Of a stretch of 64,000 nucleotides of DNA, positions 1-11,911 are shown one piece after another. Under the pieces are notes generated by a model, which saw nothing but the letters and a program-made list of their open reading frames with translations, was not told where the DNA came from and made no database searches. The stretch spans positions 9,424,501-9,488,500 of the forward strand of contig JARHVA010000006.1 of NCBI GenBank assembly GCA_037957365.1. The letters are read 5' to 3'. Source of the stretch: Torreya grandis. Lineage: Eukaryota > Streptophyta > Pinopsida > Cupressales > Taxaceae. Every line of letters begins with the position of its first letter. Positions within the stretch are counted from its first letter, which is position 1. The position numbers and the translations under genes are program-made.

Positions 1-144
1 CTTAATTTTTTTTTCATCTATAGATGGCTTATTTTCCTCACCCTTAGTAATCTGATAGAGTCCTTTACCTCTCAAAATAAGTTGTATTTTAGACTTCCAT
101 TCTAGATAGTTAAATGGTGTGAGTGGTTCAATGTTTAGATCCAT
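1..144 (-). CDS. Ty1/copia Gag N-terminus (partial, runs off the window)
   Basis: Reading the minus strand from the ATG at 144 gives 48 uninterrupted codons to the window edge. The peptide begins MDLNIEPLTPFNYLEWK and continues with an LRGKGLYQI-type segment. This matches the start of plant copia Gag proteins (DUF4219/UBN2 type), where a short lead is followed by an N-Y-x-x-W-K motif and a helix ending in L-x-x-x-x-L. Gag would form the capsid of cytoplasmic virus-like particles. The frame lies about 1.47 kb downstream (minus sense) of a copia primer binding site and LTR, which supports the start and orientation. The rest of gag-pol is outside the window, so whether the element is intact cannot be judged. 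Confidence 0.72.
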   Translation of the reverse strand, partial: MDLNIEPLTPFNYLEWKSKIQLILRGKGLYQITKGEENKPSIDEKKIK

Positions 145-1610
145 TAGTGCAGATTAGAATGAGACAAATTATAGAATTGAAATGAAATCAAAAAAATGAA
201 AATCACACAATATAAGTACCCCTTGAACTATCAAGAATACCCCCCTAAAGTTACAATGTACACACATTAAGTCTTGGACGTCAAGCACAACCGATAATGC
301 ATCTATGAGCAATCAGTGTGAGAAAGTATAAGATGGACATCAGGCACAACCAATAATGCATCTAAGAGGAAAGGTATAAAGGTTTGAAGAGAGTTTTAAG
401 TTATTACACCATGTGAAAAATAGATGTTACAAAAGTCCTGAAGCAATGTCACTGATGCATAGAGCTCGATAAAATATGCACTTTCAAAAAAATATCATCT
501 AAAAAGGAGATAAAGATTAAAATTTATAACACTTATTGGTTCTTACTCCCACATATTCTTGGATCCTTTCCAAAAGTGGAATTTTTTTTCCAGACTTGTG
601 TTTTTTCATCCAAAAATCCAAAAATGAAAACAACTTTACTCTATTTCTTCATTATTTTTCACTTGAAATTTGATGCCCTCTTGAACATCACTCAGGGTTT
701 CAACATTTCTTTACTTCAGGATCTTGCAATTGCTTTACTTAACAAGTAAGAATTAATTGACCCTAAAAAACCTGAATAGGTCTTCCTAGTGCATTTTTGG
801 GTTCTTGCAACTACATTACTTTAAGTTCTTGCAATGACATTACTTCGGGTTCTTGTACCTACTTTAATTTAAAAAAGTAATAAGTAATTTCCCTTTGAAA
901 ACTTGATTACTTCTTGTTAGTGTATTTCAAGTTCTTCAAACAACTTTAGTTTGGGCTTTCAATGCAGTAAGATTGCCTCCAAAACCTGAATTAGTCTTGC
1001 AGTGTTGATCAAATTTTTGATTAGTGACTGCTTCGAGGTTTCAAACTTGCTTTACTACTATTGAGGATTAGTAATGAACTTGATGAATCCTAATTACTTT
1101 GATGTAGTTGGGTTGGAGAAACCCAATTACTTCTTCTAGTGTAGTTCAGGTTTTTTGAACAACTTTACTTAACTTCATGAATTTGAAGTAAAGTAATGCC
1201 AAAAGCCCGAATGGGTCTTACAAGCAAGTTGTAGCACTTTGAAAACTTGATTTGGTTTGGAATAAATTAATGGCCCTTTGAAACTTGATTTGGTCTACAA
1301 AGAGTAAATTGGGGTTTGCAGGCTCAATTACTTTGTCTGTACAGATGTTTGACTAAATGGAAGAAATTGATTTCTAGGAAAATCCACAAACTTTCTCAAA
1401 AATATAAAAGCAACCCATTTTAGATCTCAAAAAACCCAAAAAATATATGCAAATGTATTTTTCATCAAAGGCCTTCTAACATGAGTTTCGATTCAGATTA
1501 AAAAAATGCCTCTAAGGTCAAAAATGGCAGCCAAGATAGAAGAAAAATCATAGCAAGGTGAATGCATGGAGGATCTTACTAGGGAGTCTGATGCATAAGG
1601 CTATCAAGAA
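145..1610 (-). other. Untranslated leader of the copia element at the left edge
   Basis: This 1.47-kb stretch separates the primer binding site from the Gag start. I see no long ORF on either strand. It contains several loose copies of a phrase like 'ttcttgcaa...attactt' (about 720-950), so it is partly repetitive. The leader is long for a copia element. Confidence 0.5.
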
Positions 1611-1623
1611 GGCTCTGATACCA
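1611..1623 (-). promoter_or_regulatory. Primer binding site (initiator Met-tRNA type)
   Basis: On the minus strand this reads TGGTATCAGAGCC, the classic plant copia primer binding site complementary to the 3' end of initiator tRNA-Met. It abuts the LTR end (...CTCTTTCA) with no spacer and so fixes the orientation of the element as minus. Confidence 0.88.
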
Positions 1624-1929
1624 TGAAAGAGTGTACCAATATCTCTAAATAGTGTTCAAGTAATAATGTTGATTCATGTAGAGAGAGCTCCAAAATTCTA
1701 AGAGAAGGAAAATAATGCATTCGATTAACCTTCCAAAAAGGAAAAGTGAGGTACATATAGGGAAAATTAGGGAAAAATGAGGAAGCCCCTAATTTTCCTA
1801 ATTAACTAATTAAAATTAAATATAATTAGCCTACAAACCCTTTATAACTAACCTAAAGAAGTTTAAATAACGTAGAATGGCCATACGGCCGTATAGGCAA
1901 AACCTAGTGGGAAAAGCACTACACTAACA
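1624..1929 (-). repeat. 5' LTR of minus-strand Ty1/copia element
   Basis: On the minus strand this 306-bp segment begins TGTTAGTGTAGTGC and ends CTCTTTCA, directly before the primer binding site. The TG...CA ends and short length suit a copia LTR. The outer boundary at 1929 is inferred from the terminal dinucleotide, because the partner LTR and the target duplication lie outside the window. Confidence 0.72.
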
Positions 1930-2493
1930 CTAGATAAATATAAAAACTTTTTATTTATAGAAAAAATTAAAGGATTGAAATTTAGCTTGTTTTTGGGTCT
2001 ATTTAGGTCTCTAATCATCAAAAGTGACTAGTATAGGATATGTGAGTGCTAATATTTGTAAATAGAGTATCTATGTGAATTTAGACAAGTCCACACTTCT
2101 TAGACAGGTCCCCTTGTAGACATTATTTCTAAATTATATAGCACCTCAGTCTTGCACACTTGGCAAATACACATCATGGATATACCTTGAGCTTCTAAAC
2201 ATTTCTCACTGCCAAAAGGCTCACATGCACTATCTCTCTATGCCTAATTACTTATCTCTTAGTCTAATATATGTTATTTTGATGACTTAGACCTTCTATC
2301 TTTCTTATAATGTTGTAAACCTACTTAACTTATATCTTTGCAAGTTATGGACCTACACCTATTTTCTAATTGCCCTAACACTTACATCCCAATTAGACAC
2401 CTATGTTGATGCAAGTGTCATATCCTAGCATAGGTGTCCATGTCATCTAATTTGTAAATGAAATGTATTCCTATGGTCGGCCTAAGTGCTTTA
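1930..2493. other. Non-coding block (B1) homologous to 56283-56724
   Basis: No ORF is visible. From about 2110 to 2493 the sequence aligns by eye, in the same orientation, with 56340-56720; shared phrases include 'gatgcaagtgtc', 'aaatgaaatgtat' and 'acctatacctatt/acctacacctatt'. In this copy the block precedes a Tat LTR. In the other copy it follows one. Confidence 0.6.
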
Positions 2494-3653
2494 TGTAGAC
2501 ATCCAATTTCTATCACTATTGTGTTGAAATTGTCAATTTAAACGATAGTCTATGATAATGCACAATCTGAACTAAAAAAAATAAAATACGCTAAATCAAT
2601 CAAACTTATCATGTATAGGTACTAATTTGTGTTAATGTATCCCTAAATGGGGAAATGCATTTTATGTTATTATTATATTTTCTTAAATCATTTTGAGTCA
2701 AATTGTGACCACAGAAAATGACATTCTAGACCATTGAATTCTTCTAATTCGACAGCACACATCATGTGCATGTGTTATTTCACATCCATGATACCATAAC
2801 TGGGGTATTATCTCATACACAATTGCCGCCTTCTTTTAATTATACTCCAATCAAATTATGACTCAGTAAAATGATATTTTTAACTAAGTTGATTAAACGT
2901 GCAACATATTTCCAAATAATTATAGAAAACTACGTAAAGTCACTTAGGCAAATCAAAACCAAATTAGAAACCTAAGTGAAAATCCCATGAAAGTTGTTGA
3001 ATATTTATTTATTAGAAATTTATTATTCAATTTTGCATCATCCCATGACATTCTCATAGAGTTGTCATCCATAAGCCAATAATTGGATAAATATCAAAAT
3101 TAGACTCTCCCATGCCTCATCAATATCACATTATTCCAAATATTAATGACAAAATTTATTGTTTATCTCTTCAAAATTGAATCAGTCCATGGCCACATAT
3201 TTTAATCTCAAGATGGATGGTTATGGTTGATCTTGAACAATCTTAAAAATATATAAATAAGAGAGCTAAGACCACCTTTTTTAAGCTTCAGTTGTGCAAA
3301 CTTACTATGCAAAAATTACTATAGAAAAAATTCATTGATTCACCCAATTAGACCAAATTGAAGAACCTAAGCCATTGGTGAACTAAGAGATGATGGAGGT
3401 TCACGTTAAACCTCATTGATGAAGACTTGGAGAACCAAATCCAGAGAAAAGCAAGCTTCTTGATCGCTTTTGAGGGAGAATAACTAATTGGAAAGTATAA
3501 CATCATCATGATTTCATAATTAATTATTTTAATTCATTAGCACCGCCCCTTGAGGGAGTAGGCTTAATAAGTTAGTTATTTATGATTATCTTGGAGATTT
3601 CTTGACTAACACATGATCTAACTACTTTTGTAATCCTATTCTACATTTTGACA
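2494..3653 (+). repeat. Tat-type Ty3/gypsy LTR, copy 1
   Basis: The segment starts TGTAGACATCCAATTTC and ends CATTTTGACA. It aligns along its length with 55133-56282 in the same orientation and with 56725-57923 in reverse. In both of those copies a purine-rich tract sits immediately outside the TGTAGA end, which fixes that end as the U3 start. A TATA-like box lies inside. This is probably the 5' LTR of the large plus-strand Tat element whose gag-pol lies at 34-41 kb, but the duplications expected at its outer ends do not match. Confidence 0.75.
3252..3259 (+). promoter_or_regulatory. TATA-like box in Tat LTR copy 1
   Basis: TATAAATA followed by AGAGAGC. The equivalent positions of the other two LTR copies read GATAAATAAGAGAGC (near 55883) and, on the minus strand, TATAAATAG (57134-57142). 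Conservation at one alignment position supports a promoter role. Confidence 0.6.
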
Positions 3654-4203
3654 TGCTTGGTGGGATCACACATCTCACAAATCATTGTATTCCTTATAAT
3701 TAAGCATTTAGAGCCTCTTTTCAGGCTACCTTACTCCTTTTTTCTCTAATTTTTGTGCTTATGACTTCTAGACCAAACTACAGAATCAACCTATAAAATG
3801 ATGAATTTGACCTGAACATCATCGAGAATGCCTTGTGGAATGGTGGGATTGACCCGAGTAATAGTGAGATCACCCATGTAAATGATGAAATCAACTTTTA
3901 TGTTTTTATGTCTCTGTCTATGTGTTTTTATAGAAATAATGAAATCAACTTGAAGATTGATGGGTTTGACCTATGGAACATTGGGTTTGCTAAAAGATTA
4001 GTGAGATTATCCTAGACTAAAACCTACAGGTAACTATTATGTTTTTTATTTCTATCATTTTTATCATTTTAACAGGTTTGCCCTATTTATTAGTGGAATC
4101 ACCCTACTAATCAACGATATTGTCCTGCTAATCGACATGATCACTAGATAGTCTCTTTTATGTCTCTGTGTATCAATGAAATCATCTGAGGAACAACTAA
4201 ATT
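3654..4203 (+). other. Possible primer site and leader of the large Tat element
   Basis: Three bases after the LTR end comes TTGGTGGGATCAC (3657-3669), which has the TGG start and position of a primer binding site, though I cannot assign a tRNA. The following leader has no convincing gene. An open frame at 3833-4015 consists of repeated 'gatgaaatcaac / gggtttgacc' phrases and is probably not coding. The stretch is interrupted at 4204 by the next element. Confidence 0.4.
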
Positions 4204-5380
4204 TGTATGCAATCAAAAATACATCATATTTATAAATCAATCCTAACTCAAAGAAGATAGATCATACTTACACTTCTGATTGGGGATACATTAGATAATC
4301 AAGAACATGACCAATATAGGGATCCACTAGACCCAATTAGAGGGTCTTTTACCACAATACATAATGCTAGGGAGGGTTCCAAAGCCTCCAATCAAGCACA
4401 ATCATGCGATAACCCTAGTTAGGTCCTATGTTTTATATTCACTAAACTAATAACAAGTAAAGTAAAGTTTAATCTAATGCTCACCAAAGCTTATGGCATA
4501 AAGCAGGGGTTAGAAACAATAAAAGTAAACATGCATAGAAGACATATACTCACATCAATATATAAACAATCATAATGCATGGAAAATAAGTACAAATACA
4601 TATTTATAAACTCTTACAATGGAGGAACAAATTTAAGAATACTTACCTTTGAAGATGAACCCGTCGAGCCTCAATCTCTCCCTTAGCCAAGGTGCTTCAT
4701 AAGCGGTTGTTGTGGCATGTAAGGATGACAAGGATAAATTATCTATAGGCTACACAACCTATCAATTGATCCAAAATACTTCTCCACAAGACAAAATTTG
4801 TATCTCCAAATAAAGTATGAAACCCTAAGCTTTCTCCTCAAGTAGAATGGTGGATAAGTAGATGCGTAATAGCTCTTACTTCTCTTCTCTAAATAATGGT
4901 GAAATGATCTTGTATATATAGGCAGATTCAACCCTAATCCCTTCTAAAAGTTTTGATCGATAGGGTCGACCCAGTCGACCTAGTAGTGAATTTGATAATG
5001 AAACATGTTGAATAATGAACTAAGTTAGTAATGTAAGCTAATGTCAAAAATAATACAGGGTTGACCCAACTGACATAGTCTTAAAACTACCAAAAGGGGA
5101 TTCAAATTAGGGAAAGGCTAATGAAGGTGACAAATAACTGGAGGAAGGTAAAAATAAGAGGCCTAGCTTAGGGAAATGTTTTTTAGGAGATAAGTGTGTA
5201 GATAACAAGTGGAAAAAGGGACAACAATCCTCCGAGTCACTAATGGTCTGCCCACCCCTTTCATGATACACCCCTTAAGGCATGCACTCAAAGAGATTGA
5301 GACTCGATAGGTTCCTACAAGATAGAGATCATCAATAATTGATAAAAGTTTGAAAATATTATGAATATATATATGCCCCA
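4204..5380 (-). repeat. 3' LTR of the TR-GAG element
   Basis: On plus coordinates it starts TGTATGCAATC and ends ATATGCCCCA; the minus strand therefore begins TGGGGCATATATA. It aligns with 11912-13083 throughout, for example in the phrase 'aaatcaatcctaactcaaag'. It contains a GTCGAC motif near 4965-4980. I found no good polypurine tract at its inner border. Confidence 0.72.
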
Positions 5381-5802
5381 ATCGAAGCTCATAATGTGTC
5401 ACATAAGTGCAACATGGGATGGTGCTTTGGGAGTAGAACATGATGACACATAACACTGATGCTGAGTAAAGTGTAGTAAAGAGAAAATTAGATAAATGAA
5501 AGGACAAAATTGAAAAATACATACATTTACATACCTTAGTGTTGTAGATAAATAATTAGACTACAAGAGAAGTGAAGGCATCCAAATGTGAAGAACATTA
5601 GGTGAACCTGTAGAGATTATTGCAAAAATAGCCCAAAAAAATAGAATATAGGCATATAATAGTGAAAAAGATGAGTTAGTAGAGACAAAGATATGAGGTA
5701 TTTAGGAAAACTGACAAATCAGGATTGTTAAGACAAAGTTAGAACCAAAAAATATTGAGGGTAAATGATTGACAAAATAGTGGAAAATGAATGATAAATG
5801 AT

Positions 5803-5970
5803 TGTAGAACACACTAAATCACATTAGAAAGCATGTAAAACATAAATGGCAAAAAGGAATGTAGAACATACTAAATCACATTGGGAAGTATGTAAAACAT
5901 GAATGAAAAAAAAAGAATGTAGAACATACTAAATCACATTGGAAAGTATGTAAAACATGAATGATAAATG
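5803..5970. repeat. Tandem repeat, three units of about 57 bp
   Basis: Units start at 5803, 5860 and 5918 with TGTAGAACA(C/T)ACTAAATC and each runs on to 'gtaaaacat(a/g)aatg'. Unit lengths are 57 and 58 bp. Confidence 0.85.
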
Positions 5971-7783
5971 AAACATCAATACAAGAAAACTTGAACAAAG
6001 ATATGTAAGCAAGTGACAAGTAACTCCATGTAAGATAAACATTAGGAATTCATACATAAAGAGAAACATGTAATAATGCCAAATGTCATATGTAAGGTAA
6101 GTGAAGTCTGCAAAAATCAAATAAGAAGATGATGGAGAAATGAAAATAAAAATTTATAAAGGATGAAAACTCAAACTTAGTGCTTATTCTAAGATGCAAT
6201 ATAAGAAAACACAACCACGTAATGACATGACTAGTATGACAATGAGATGGTGTGGTAAGAAAATGGTGTAAGGGTATTTGTGAGGAAGGCCTGGTCCTAT
6301 CCAAGGTCTTACAATGAAACTCACAAACTATAAACCAAGAGGTATAATAAGGTAGATGTGATCAAGGATGTGATTAAATAAAATAAATATCTAATAAGGG
6401 GAATTTAAGGAAAATGTGATGTAAATAAGGAATGGGAGGCACCACATGGATGATGTGAACATCCTTATCAAGAATGAGACACAGTAGGCAAGTGAGCAAA
6501 GCTATGAACTATCAACACCAAGGACTTAGGACATTTTGACTAATGAACACAAAGCTTGGGCTAACAAGTGAAGTACATAGATTAACCCATGAAGGCTATA
6601 TGCCTGAAAAGTAAAATGGACCTACCTTACCCAACATGTTCCTTGTTCCTTAGGACCCCTTATAGAACCATTGGTCTACTATGAAGATTGGGTAATTACG
6701 TGAGAAAGTAGGTATTACTAAAAGAATTTTTTATTCCCCTTTTCTAATCTACCGACCTACCGTACCTCAATAGACCTCAACTCTATTGTGTGGCCAACTG
6801 TGAAGTTTGAGCTTTGAAAAGAAAAAGTAGATGTGCTTAGAATCACATTTTGTAGTGTGATCTGACTTTTAAGATTATTTTTGCCTTTGATCATTGACTT
6901 TTGTTTGTATTTATGATTTGGATTTTAACTTTCTTGATGGATTTTTTTCTATTCATCCTCCTTTATATAGATTCAAAGAACCAAACATGGATGTTAAATA
7001 TGAAAAACACAAGAGAGCTTATACTTGGTCACTAGAAAAAAGGACCTAAAGACCAAGGTGTCTAAAGACTACTAAACTTGCCCACAATTAAGTGTGCAAT
7101 CTCAAAATTGACTAGTGTGAGCCTCAAATGAAAGGAAATAAGTAAAATATGGGGATCATAAGAGATCCATCTATAAAATAAGTGATACAATGATGAATAC
7201 ACTTGTAGTTGATCATAAGGTTAAGGAGGTAAAATAGTGTTATCAAAAAGGATGGGGCAATGCTTATGATAGTCATGTCACTAGGAGAAGCCATGCTAAC
7301 CTATAATGGATCTAGTACAAACACCAAGGAATGTAGTAGTCATCCCAAAAAGTGGTTTAAAGATGTTTTAATGTGGTAATTTGTGAGGAAATCTAGGTCC
7401 TATCCATGGTCTTACACTTCAACTCACAAGGTGAACACCAATGAGGTGAATGGTAAATAAGGGGAAAAATAATCATAAAGCTACTAAGGCAAAGAATGGC
7501 ATAAAATGACAAAAAATGAAAGAGATATATGAGAACCAAAATGAAAACAAATGCCAAATGTAATGTGTAAGAATACTAAAGAACCCAAAGGTGATAATGA
7601 TGTTGGGAAAGTGTGACTAAAAAAAATAAAATGCACAAAAACAAAGAAACATGAGACAAAAATAATAAGTAAGATCTATGCTAACATTTCTATCAAAGAT
7701 GAGCATGTAAAATACAAGTCTATAAGTCTCATAAGTTTCTTAAATCTAAATTTGGTTGTTATTATGCATTGTAGAATAAGAGT

Positions 7784-7886
7784 GGGCATCGTAAGATGCC
7801 TCAATGGGTAAGGGGATGTAGGTATGGGCATCACAAGATGCCCCAAAGTCTGAAAGGACATGTGGATGGGCATCACAAGAAGCCCC
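7784..7886. repeat. Tandem hairpin array, three units with 42-bp period
   Basis: GGGCATCxxAAGAxGCC(CC) occurs at 7784, 7826 and 7868, exactly 42 bp apart. Each core is self-complementary (GGGCAT...ATGCCC) and could form a short hairpin. The third core carries a mismatch (AAGCCCC). Confidence 0.8.
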
Positions 7887-8343
7887 GACATGTGATATGT
7901 GTTGAAGTGAAATGGAACCATTAAAATGATTTGCATTGGGTTAGTAGGTGCATTTGGAGATAGGTAAATGTGTTGGTTTGTTATATTTTAGGGATGTTGA
8001 ATGTGACATAGGATTTATAGGAGAGGTATGAAGAGGAAAATGAGGTAAAGGAGGACCATGTATGATATTCTTTGGAGTAGCCATTTGAATTAGGTACTCC
8101 TTGGTTTATGTGACCTAATGGGTTGAGGTTCAATGGATGCAACAATATGTTTAAAGTTATTCATGTTAGTTATTTGTCCCTGATTGGTGTAGGAAGAAGG
8201 ATCAATTATGGTTTGAACAACATTAGTGGATGAAGTGTAGGTATGAGATAATTGTTGTTGATCATTAGGTAGTTGATGTTAATGTGATTTTGGTTCTTAA
8301 GATTTAAGTTGAGAAGCTTGAAGATAGTCTTGATAACATTGTT

Positions 8344-9991
8344 TTATGAGAGTATCAAGATTGAATTGCAGACCAAGCAAGGAAGAAAGAAAAATTGGTG
8401 AAGATCACGACAAGACTCATGAGAATGACCTATAGTAGCATGCCACCAACAAAATTTATCAAGATTGTACCATTTTGGAGGAGGTTTGGAAGGATCAAAA
8501 CTCATGGGTTTAGAGGGTGGCAATTTCTTCTTAAGTTGTTTTAGACTCAAGGTAGGGCGTATTTGGTTAAAATTGGTTGAATTGGATGCTCCATTTTGAG
8601 GTTGGGGAGGCTTGGATGAATCAATGTTATGAGAAAATGATTGGAAAGGTTCTTTAATAGTTGTTTGAGGTGTTTTAAATGGAGTCATAAGAAAGTCTTA
8701 CCTTTTATCTTGGTCTAGGGCTTCGTTTAAAATTTTAGGGGAAAATATTGGAAATTTGTATTGAAGGGGAGCTTTAAGAGCAGTAATAAATAGTTTTAAA
8801 AGAGTCTCATAATTCATGTTATGGTCCACTTTATGAGCGAGAAACTTCCATTGTTTGATGAAAGTTTGAGAAAATTCATTAGGATGTTGTTTGGCATTGA
8901 TGAAATGGCTAAGGTAATTTTTAGGAAGGTCATCATGTTGGAATTCTTTTAGTAGAGCATTGACTAAATCCTCTAATTGTGAGATGGAATGCCTAAAATT
9001 TTGGTTGTACCATTCAAGTGCATCACCAATAAAGGTTTTGGCTAAGAGCTTGGTGGTAGAAAAGGTGTTAGTTTGGACCCATTCCTTATAGAGATTACCA
9101 AAAGACTTAAGAAAGCTAGTAGGTTCCTTAGTCCCATCATATGTGATAGTTGGAGAAATGTTTCCAATATCTATGGATGTAATGAATGGAGCTAAAGGTT
9201 CATTTTGAATATGTCAAAGCATTTTGTTATTCATTGGAGGTTGAGGGATGATATTCCCATTGGCATCTCTAAGAGGAGGGAAAAAATATTTGATTTGGTT
9301 GAGACATGATGACTTGAGGTGGTTGAATAGTCATGTGTAATAAATATTGTTATAGTTTCATCATTGGGGAATGATTAGTTATTTTCATGATGTTTATTTA
9401 TTAAACTATTTGTGCAAGATTTTAAGCTGTGTCAATTCATGCATTAGTATCTGAAGGTGGGGTATTAGTTTTATTATAAGGAGGATTATTTGTAGGTGGA
9501 AGATTCCCAACATTAGTGTTAGTTGTCTTAAGTGTGGTAGAAGAAGAAGGAAACTTGGTAAAGCTACCATTCTTGGTAGAAGTGTAAATAGCATTATCAT
9601 CAAGGTTTTTGAATAATTGGGTATCATCTAGATTATCAATTTGAGTGGTTTTAACCATGTTACTTTGGGAAGTGATAATGCTAGGTGCTATTTTTATGAG
9701 TGTAACAAGAGGATTATGAACATTGGTTGTAAGAGGTGGAACATAATGTGAGGTTCCAACATTTGATGTAGATGGGTTGATGAGTTTATAATTTCTAGGT
9801 TTGGAAGGTATAAAAGTGGTATAAGGTATATGATTGTCATGGTTTGGGATTTGTCCAATAGGATTCTCTAGATCTAATATATGATATTGGGTAGATCGAG
9901 ATTGAGAAGATTTAGAACCATGTGGTGAAGAGCTGCACCATAAAGAGTTGTCTTCTATGGTGGAAAGGTGGGGTAGGAGGGAACAACCCAT
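8344..9991 (-). pseudogene. Gag of the TR-GAG element (Ty3/gypsy type), frame-broken
   Basis: Minus-strand coding begins at the ATG at 9991 and is open to 9437 (184 residues, Ser/Thr/Asn/Pro-rich). It then shifts frame between about 9440 and 9300 and continues to 8344. The second part contains a clear retrotransposon Gag core: an ITYDGTKEPTSFLKSF-like start, then FIGDALEWYNQN, FQHDDLP and EFSQTFIKQW. A zinc-knuckle-like KFCWWHATIGHSHESC (C-x2-H-x4-H-x4-C spacing) follows near 8440. In-frame stops fall near 9227 (TGA) and 8700 (TAA). Gag would package element RNA. No protease or pol follows, which is the defining oddity of this element. Confidence 0.75.
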
Positions 9992-10122
9992 GTATGTTCA
10001 TAATGGGTTGAGATTCTCAAGAAAGAATTTGATAAGAGACTTCATGATGCTAGGTAAGAGTGGATATCAGAAAGTTGGGAGAAAAAACAAGGACAAAATT
10101 GGCCAAAAAGAGGGACAATGCT

Positions 10123-10272
10123 GAATGATACTATATCGACACAGTCGACCTAATATGTTAGGGAGATAGTTTTGAATGATACTAAGTCAACACAATTGAC
10201 TTAGTATGCAAAGGAGACAGTTCTAAATGATACTAAGTCAACATAGTTGAATTAGTATGCTTGGGAGATAGG
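10123..10272. repeat. Tandem repeat, three units of 51 bp with GTCGAC-like palindromes
   Basis: Units start at 10123, 10174 and 10225. Each reads like GAATGATACTAAGTCAACAC, then an inverted half (GTCGAC in unit 1, decayed to TTGAC or TTGAA in the others), then 'ttagtatg...ggagat'. The arms ACTAAGTC/GACTTAGT are self-complementary. Confidence 0.8.
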
Positions 10273-11540
10273 TAAATCATTTTGTAAGAGACTATGTCTA
10301 TAAAGACAACAATATTCTAAAAATAGGAAAAAATTTACAATGTAATTTGAAAGCAAAAAATGGAAGGAAACACACATTCAATTGTGTCAATGAGGATAAT
10401 CCAATTGAAGCACATAACACAAAACTTACACCAACATTGGCTAATGCAAGTTTTTACAATACAAGATATAATTGAGCAAAGAGGAAGCAGTCAACTTGGA
10501 AAGTAAATTCTAACTAAGTGGTCATCCCGAATGTTATTAAATTATTAGAGTATTATTTTAAGTGTAATAAGGAAGTATGTTAGAATTAAGGAACTAGAAA
10601 ACAATAAATGGATGATTTCAGGATGTTTAAGTTGAAAAGGATATGTATTAGTAATGATACTAGCTTAGTATTGGGGCCTACCCCCTCACTTCACACACCA
10701 CAGTGATAAGGGTGTTGGTCACTTTGTCAATATATACCATTAACTACATGTTTATACTTGGCCAATAAACCAAGTTGGCTTCCCCCTTGGTGATGAAATT
10801 CAAGTAGGTAGGGCTTGGATAAATAATTGTTTAAATGTGTTTTTAAGATTTTATGATTGGGTAGTGTGTGTAAGAAAATAAAAAATAATGTAACTAAATG
10901 GTATATTGAAAAAACACATAATTAGTCTATGTGATCTACTCTAAGCATGAAAACAACTAAAAATGAAAGTGTGAGCTACTTACTAGTATATGAGTGTTAA
11001 TTCTAACTTTGAAACATAAAACATTGTTAGTTCAGATGATAACATATGCAAAGATTACAAAATAGTGTCGATAGTGTCTACCTATTGTACACCTAGTCTA
11101 CCATATGTAGAGATTACAAAATAGAGATTATAAAAAATAGAGATGATAACATACGCAGAGATTATAAAATAGAGTCGATAGTGTCTAGATAACATGAGCT
11201 AATCTACTATACTGTTGAAGCAAGGGTCTATTAAAAACTATGTCGATAGTGTCGATTTAGTCTTTCAGATAGAAGACAAAATATAGAACTAGGTAGATAG
11301 AGTGGGCCTAGTTTGTTGTATAAGGGTAGTTTTAAAGACTACAAACTATGAAAAATAGAACTATAATGAAATAATATAAATGATAGAGAAGGAGAGAAAG
11401 GAACCTTGATGGGTTGGAGGATGCTTAGAATTTTCAAAAAAATTATCAAAGTTGCTTGAAAGTTTTGTCAACTAAGTCGACTAGTTCGACTTAGTTTTGT
11501 GAAACCCTATTGTTGAAGCTTGTAAAAATGACTAATTCAA

Positions 11541-11690
11541 TAGGGTTGACCTAGTTTGTTATCTAGATGCTGACTGTAAATCTAAGTCGATAGGGTTGAC
11601 TTGGTTTGTTATTTGGAAGCTATCTATAAAACTATATTGATAAGGTTAACCTAGTTTATTATATGGAAGCTGAAGAAGAATACCATGTTG
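11541..11690. repeat. Tandem repeat, three units of 50 bp
   Basis: TAGGGTTGACCTAGTTTGTTAT recurs at 11541, 11591 and 11641 with a 50-bp period and a conserved tail 'tgg(a)agct'. The sequence core resembles the motif in the 51-bp array at 10123. Confidence 0.78.
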
Positions 11691-11890
11691 ACCTATTTGA
11701 TCCAATAACCCGTATCTAATGATGACTTGCACAAATAAAATAGAATCATCTTGATATGAACATGTGTTAAACCAATGCACAAAAGTTATAAATTATATCA
11801 ACATCATCGACCTAGTATCATAATATAGAAAAATAATACATAAAATGATAAAATAATAAAAAACATGAAATAGAATTTGTAAGGGTTAGA

Positions 11891-11908
11891 TTCACATAGG
11901 GTTCACCA
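11891..11908 (-). promoter_or_regulatory. Primer binding site of the TR-GAG element
   Basis: On the minus strand it reads TGGTGAACCCTATGTGAA, three bases from the LTR end (...TTATTGCATGCA). The TGG start and spacing fit a plant gypsy-type primer site. I cannot name the tRNA with certainty. Confidence 0.6.
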
Positions 11909-11911
11909 AAA

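Larger units (their letters stand above)
5381..8343. other. Interior 3' region of the TR-GAG element, no gene recognised
   Basis: AT-rich sequence where pol would be expected. Short open frames occur (for example minus 5929-6304 and 7676-7936), but they show no domain and overlap simple repeats. Two small tandem arrays lie here and are listed separately. Confidence 0.6.
9992..11890 (-). other. Leader of the TR-GAG element
   Basis: Long untranslated region between the primer binding site and gag (minus sense). No ORF is supported. It is rich in GTCGA/TCGAC words and holds two tandem arrays with periods of 51 and 50 bp. Confidence 0.55.

Noticed and set aside
3833..4015. Possible small gene in the Tat leader
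   Set aside because: It is made of repeated 'gatgaaatcaac/gggtttgacc' phrases and has no neighbours or motif to support coding.
7784..11690. CRISPR-like regularly spaced repeats
   Set aside because: Only three units each, plant context, no Cas genes, and spacers are themselves parts of the repeats; these are ordinary tandem repeats in a retrotransposon.
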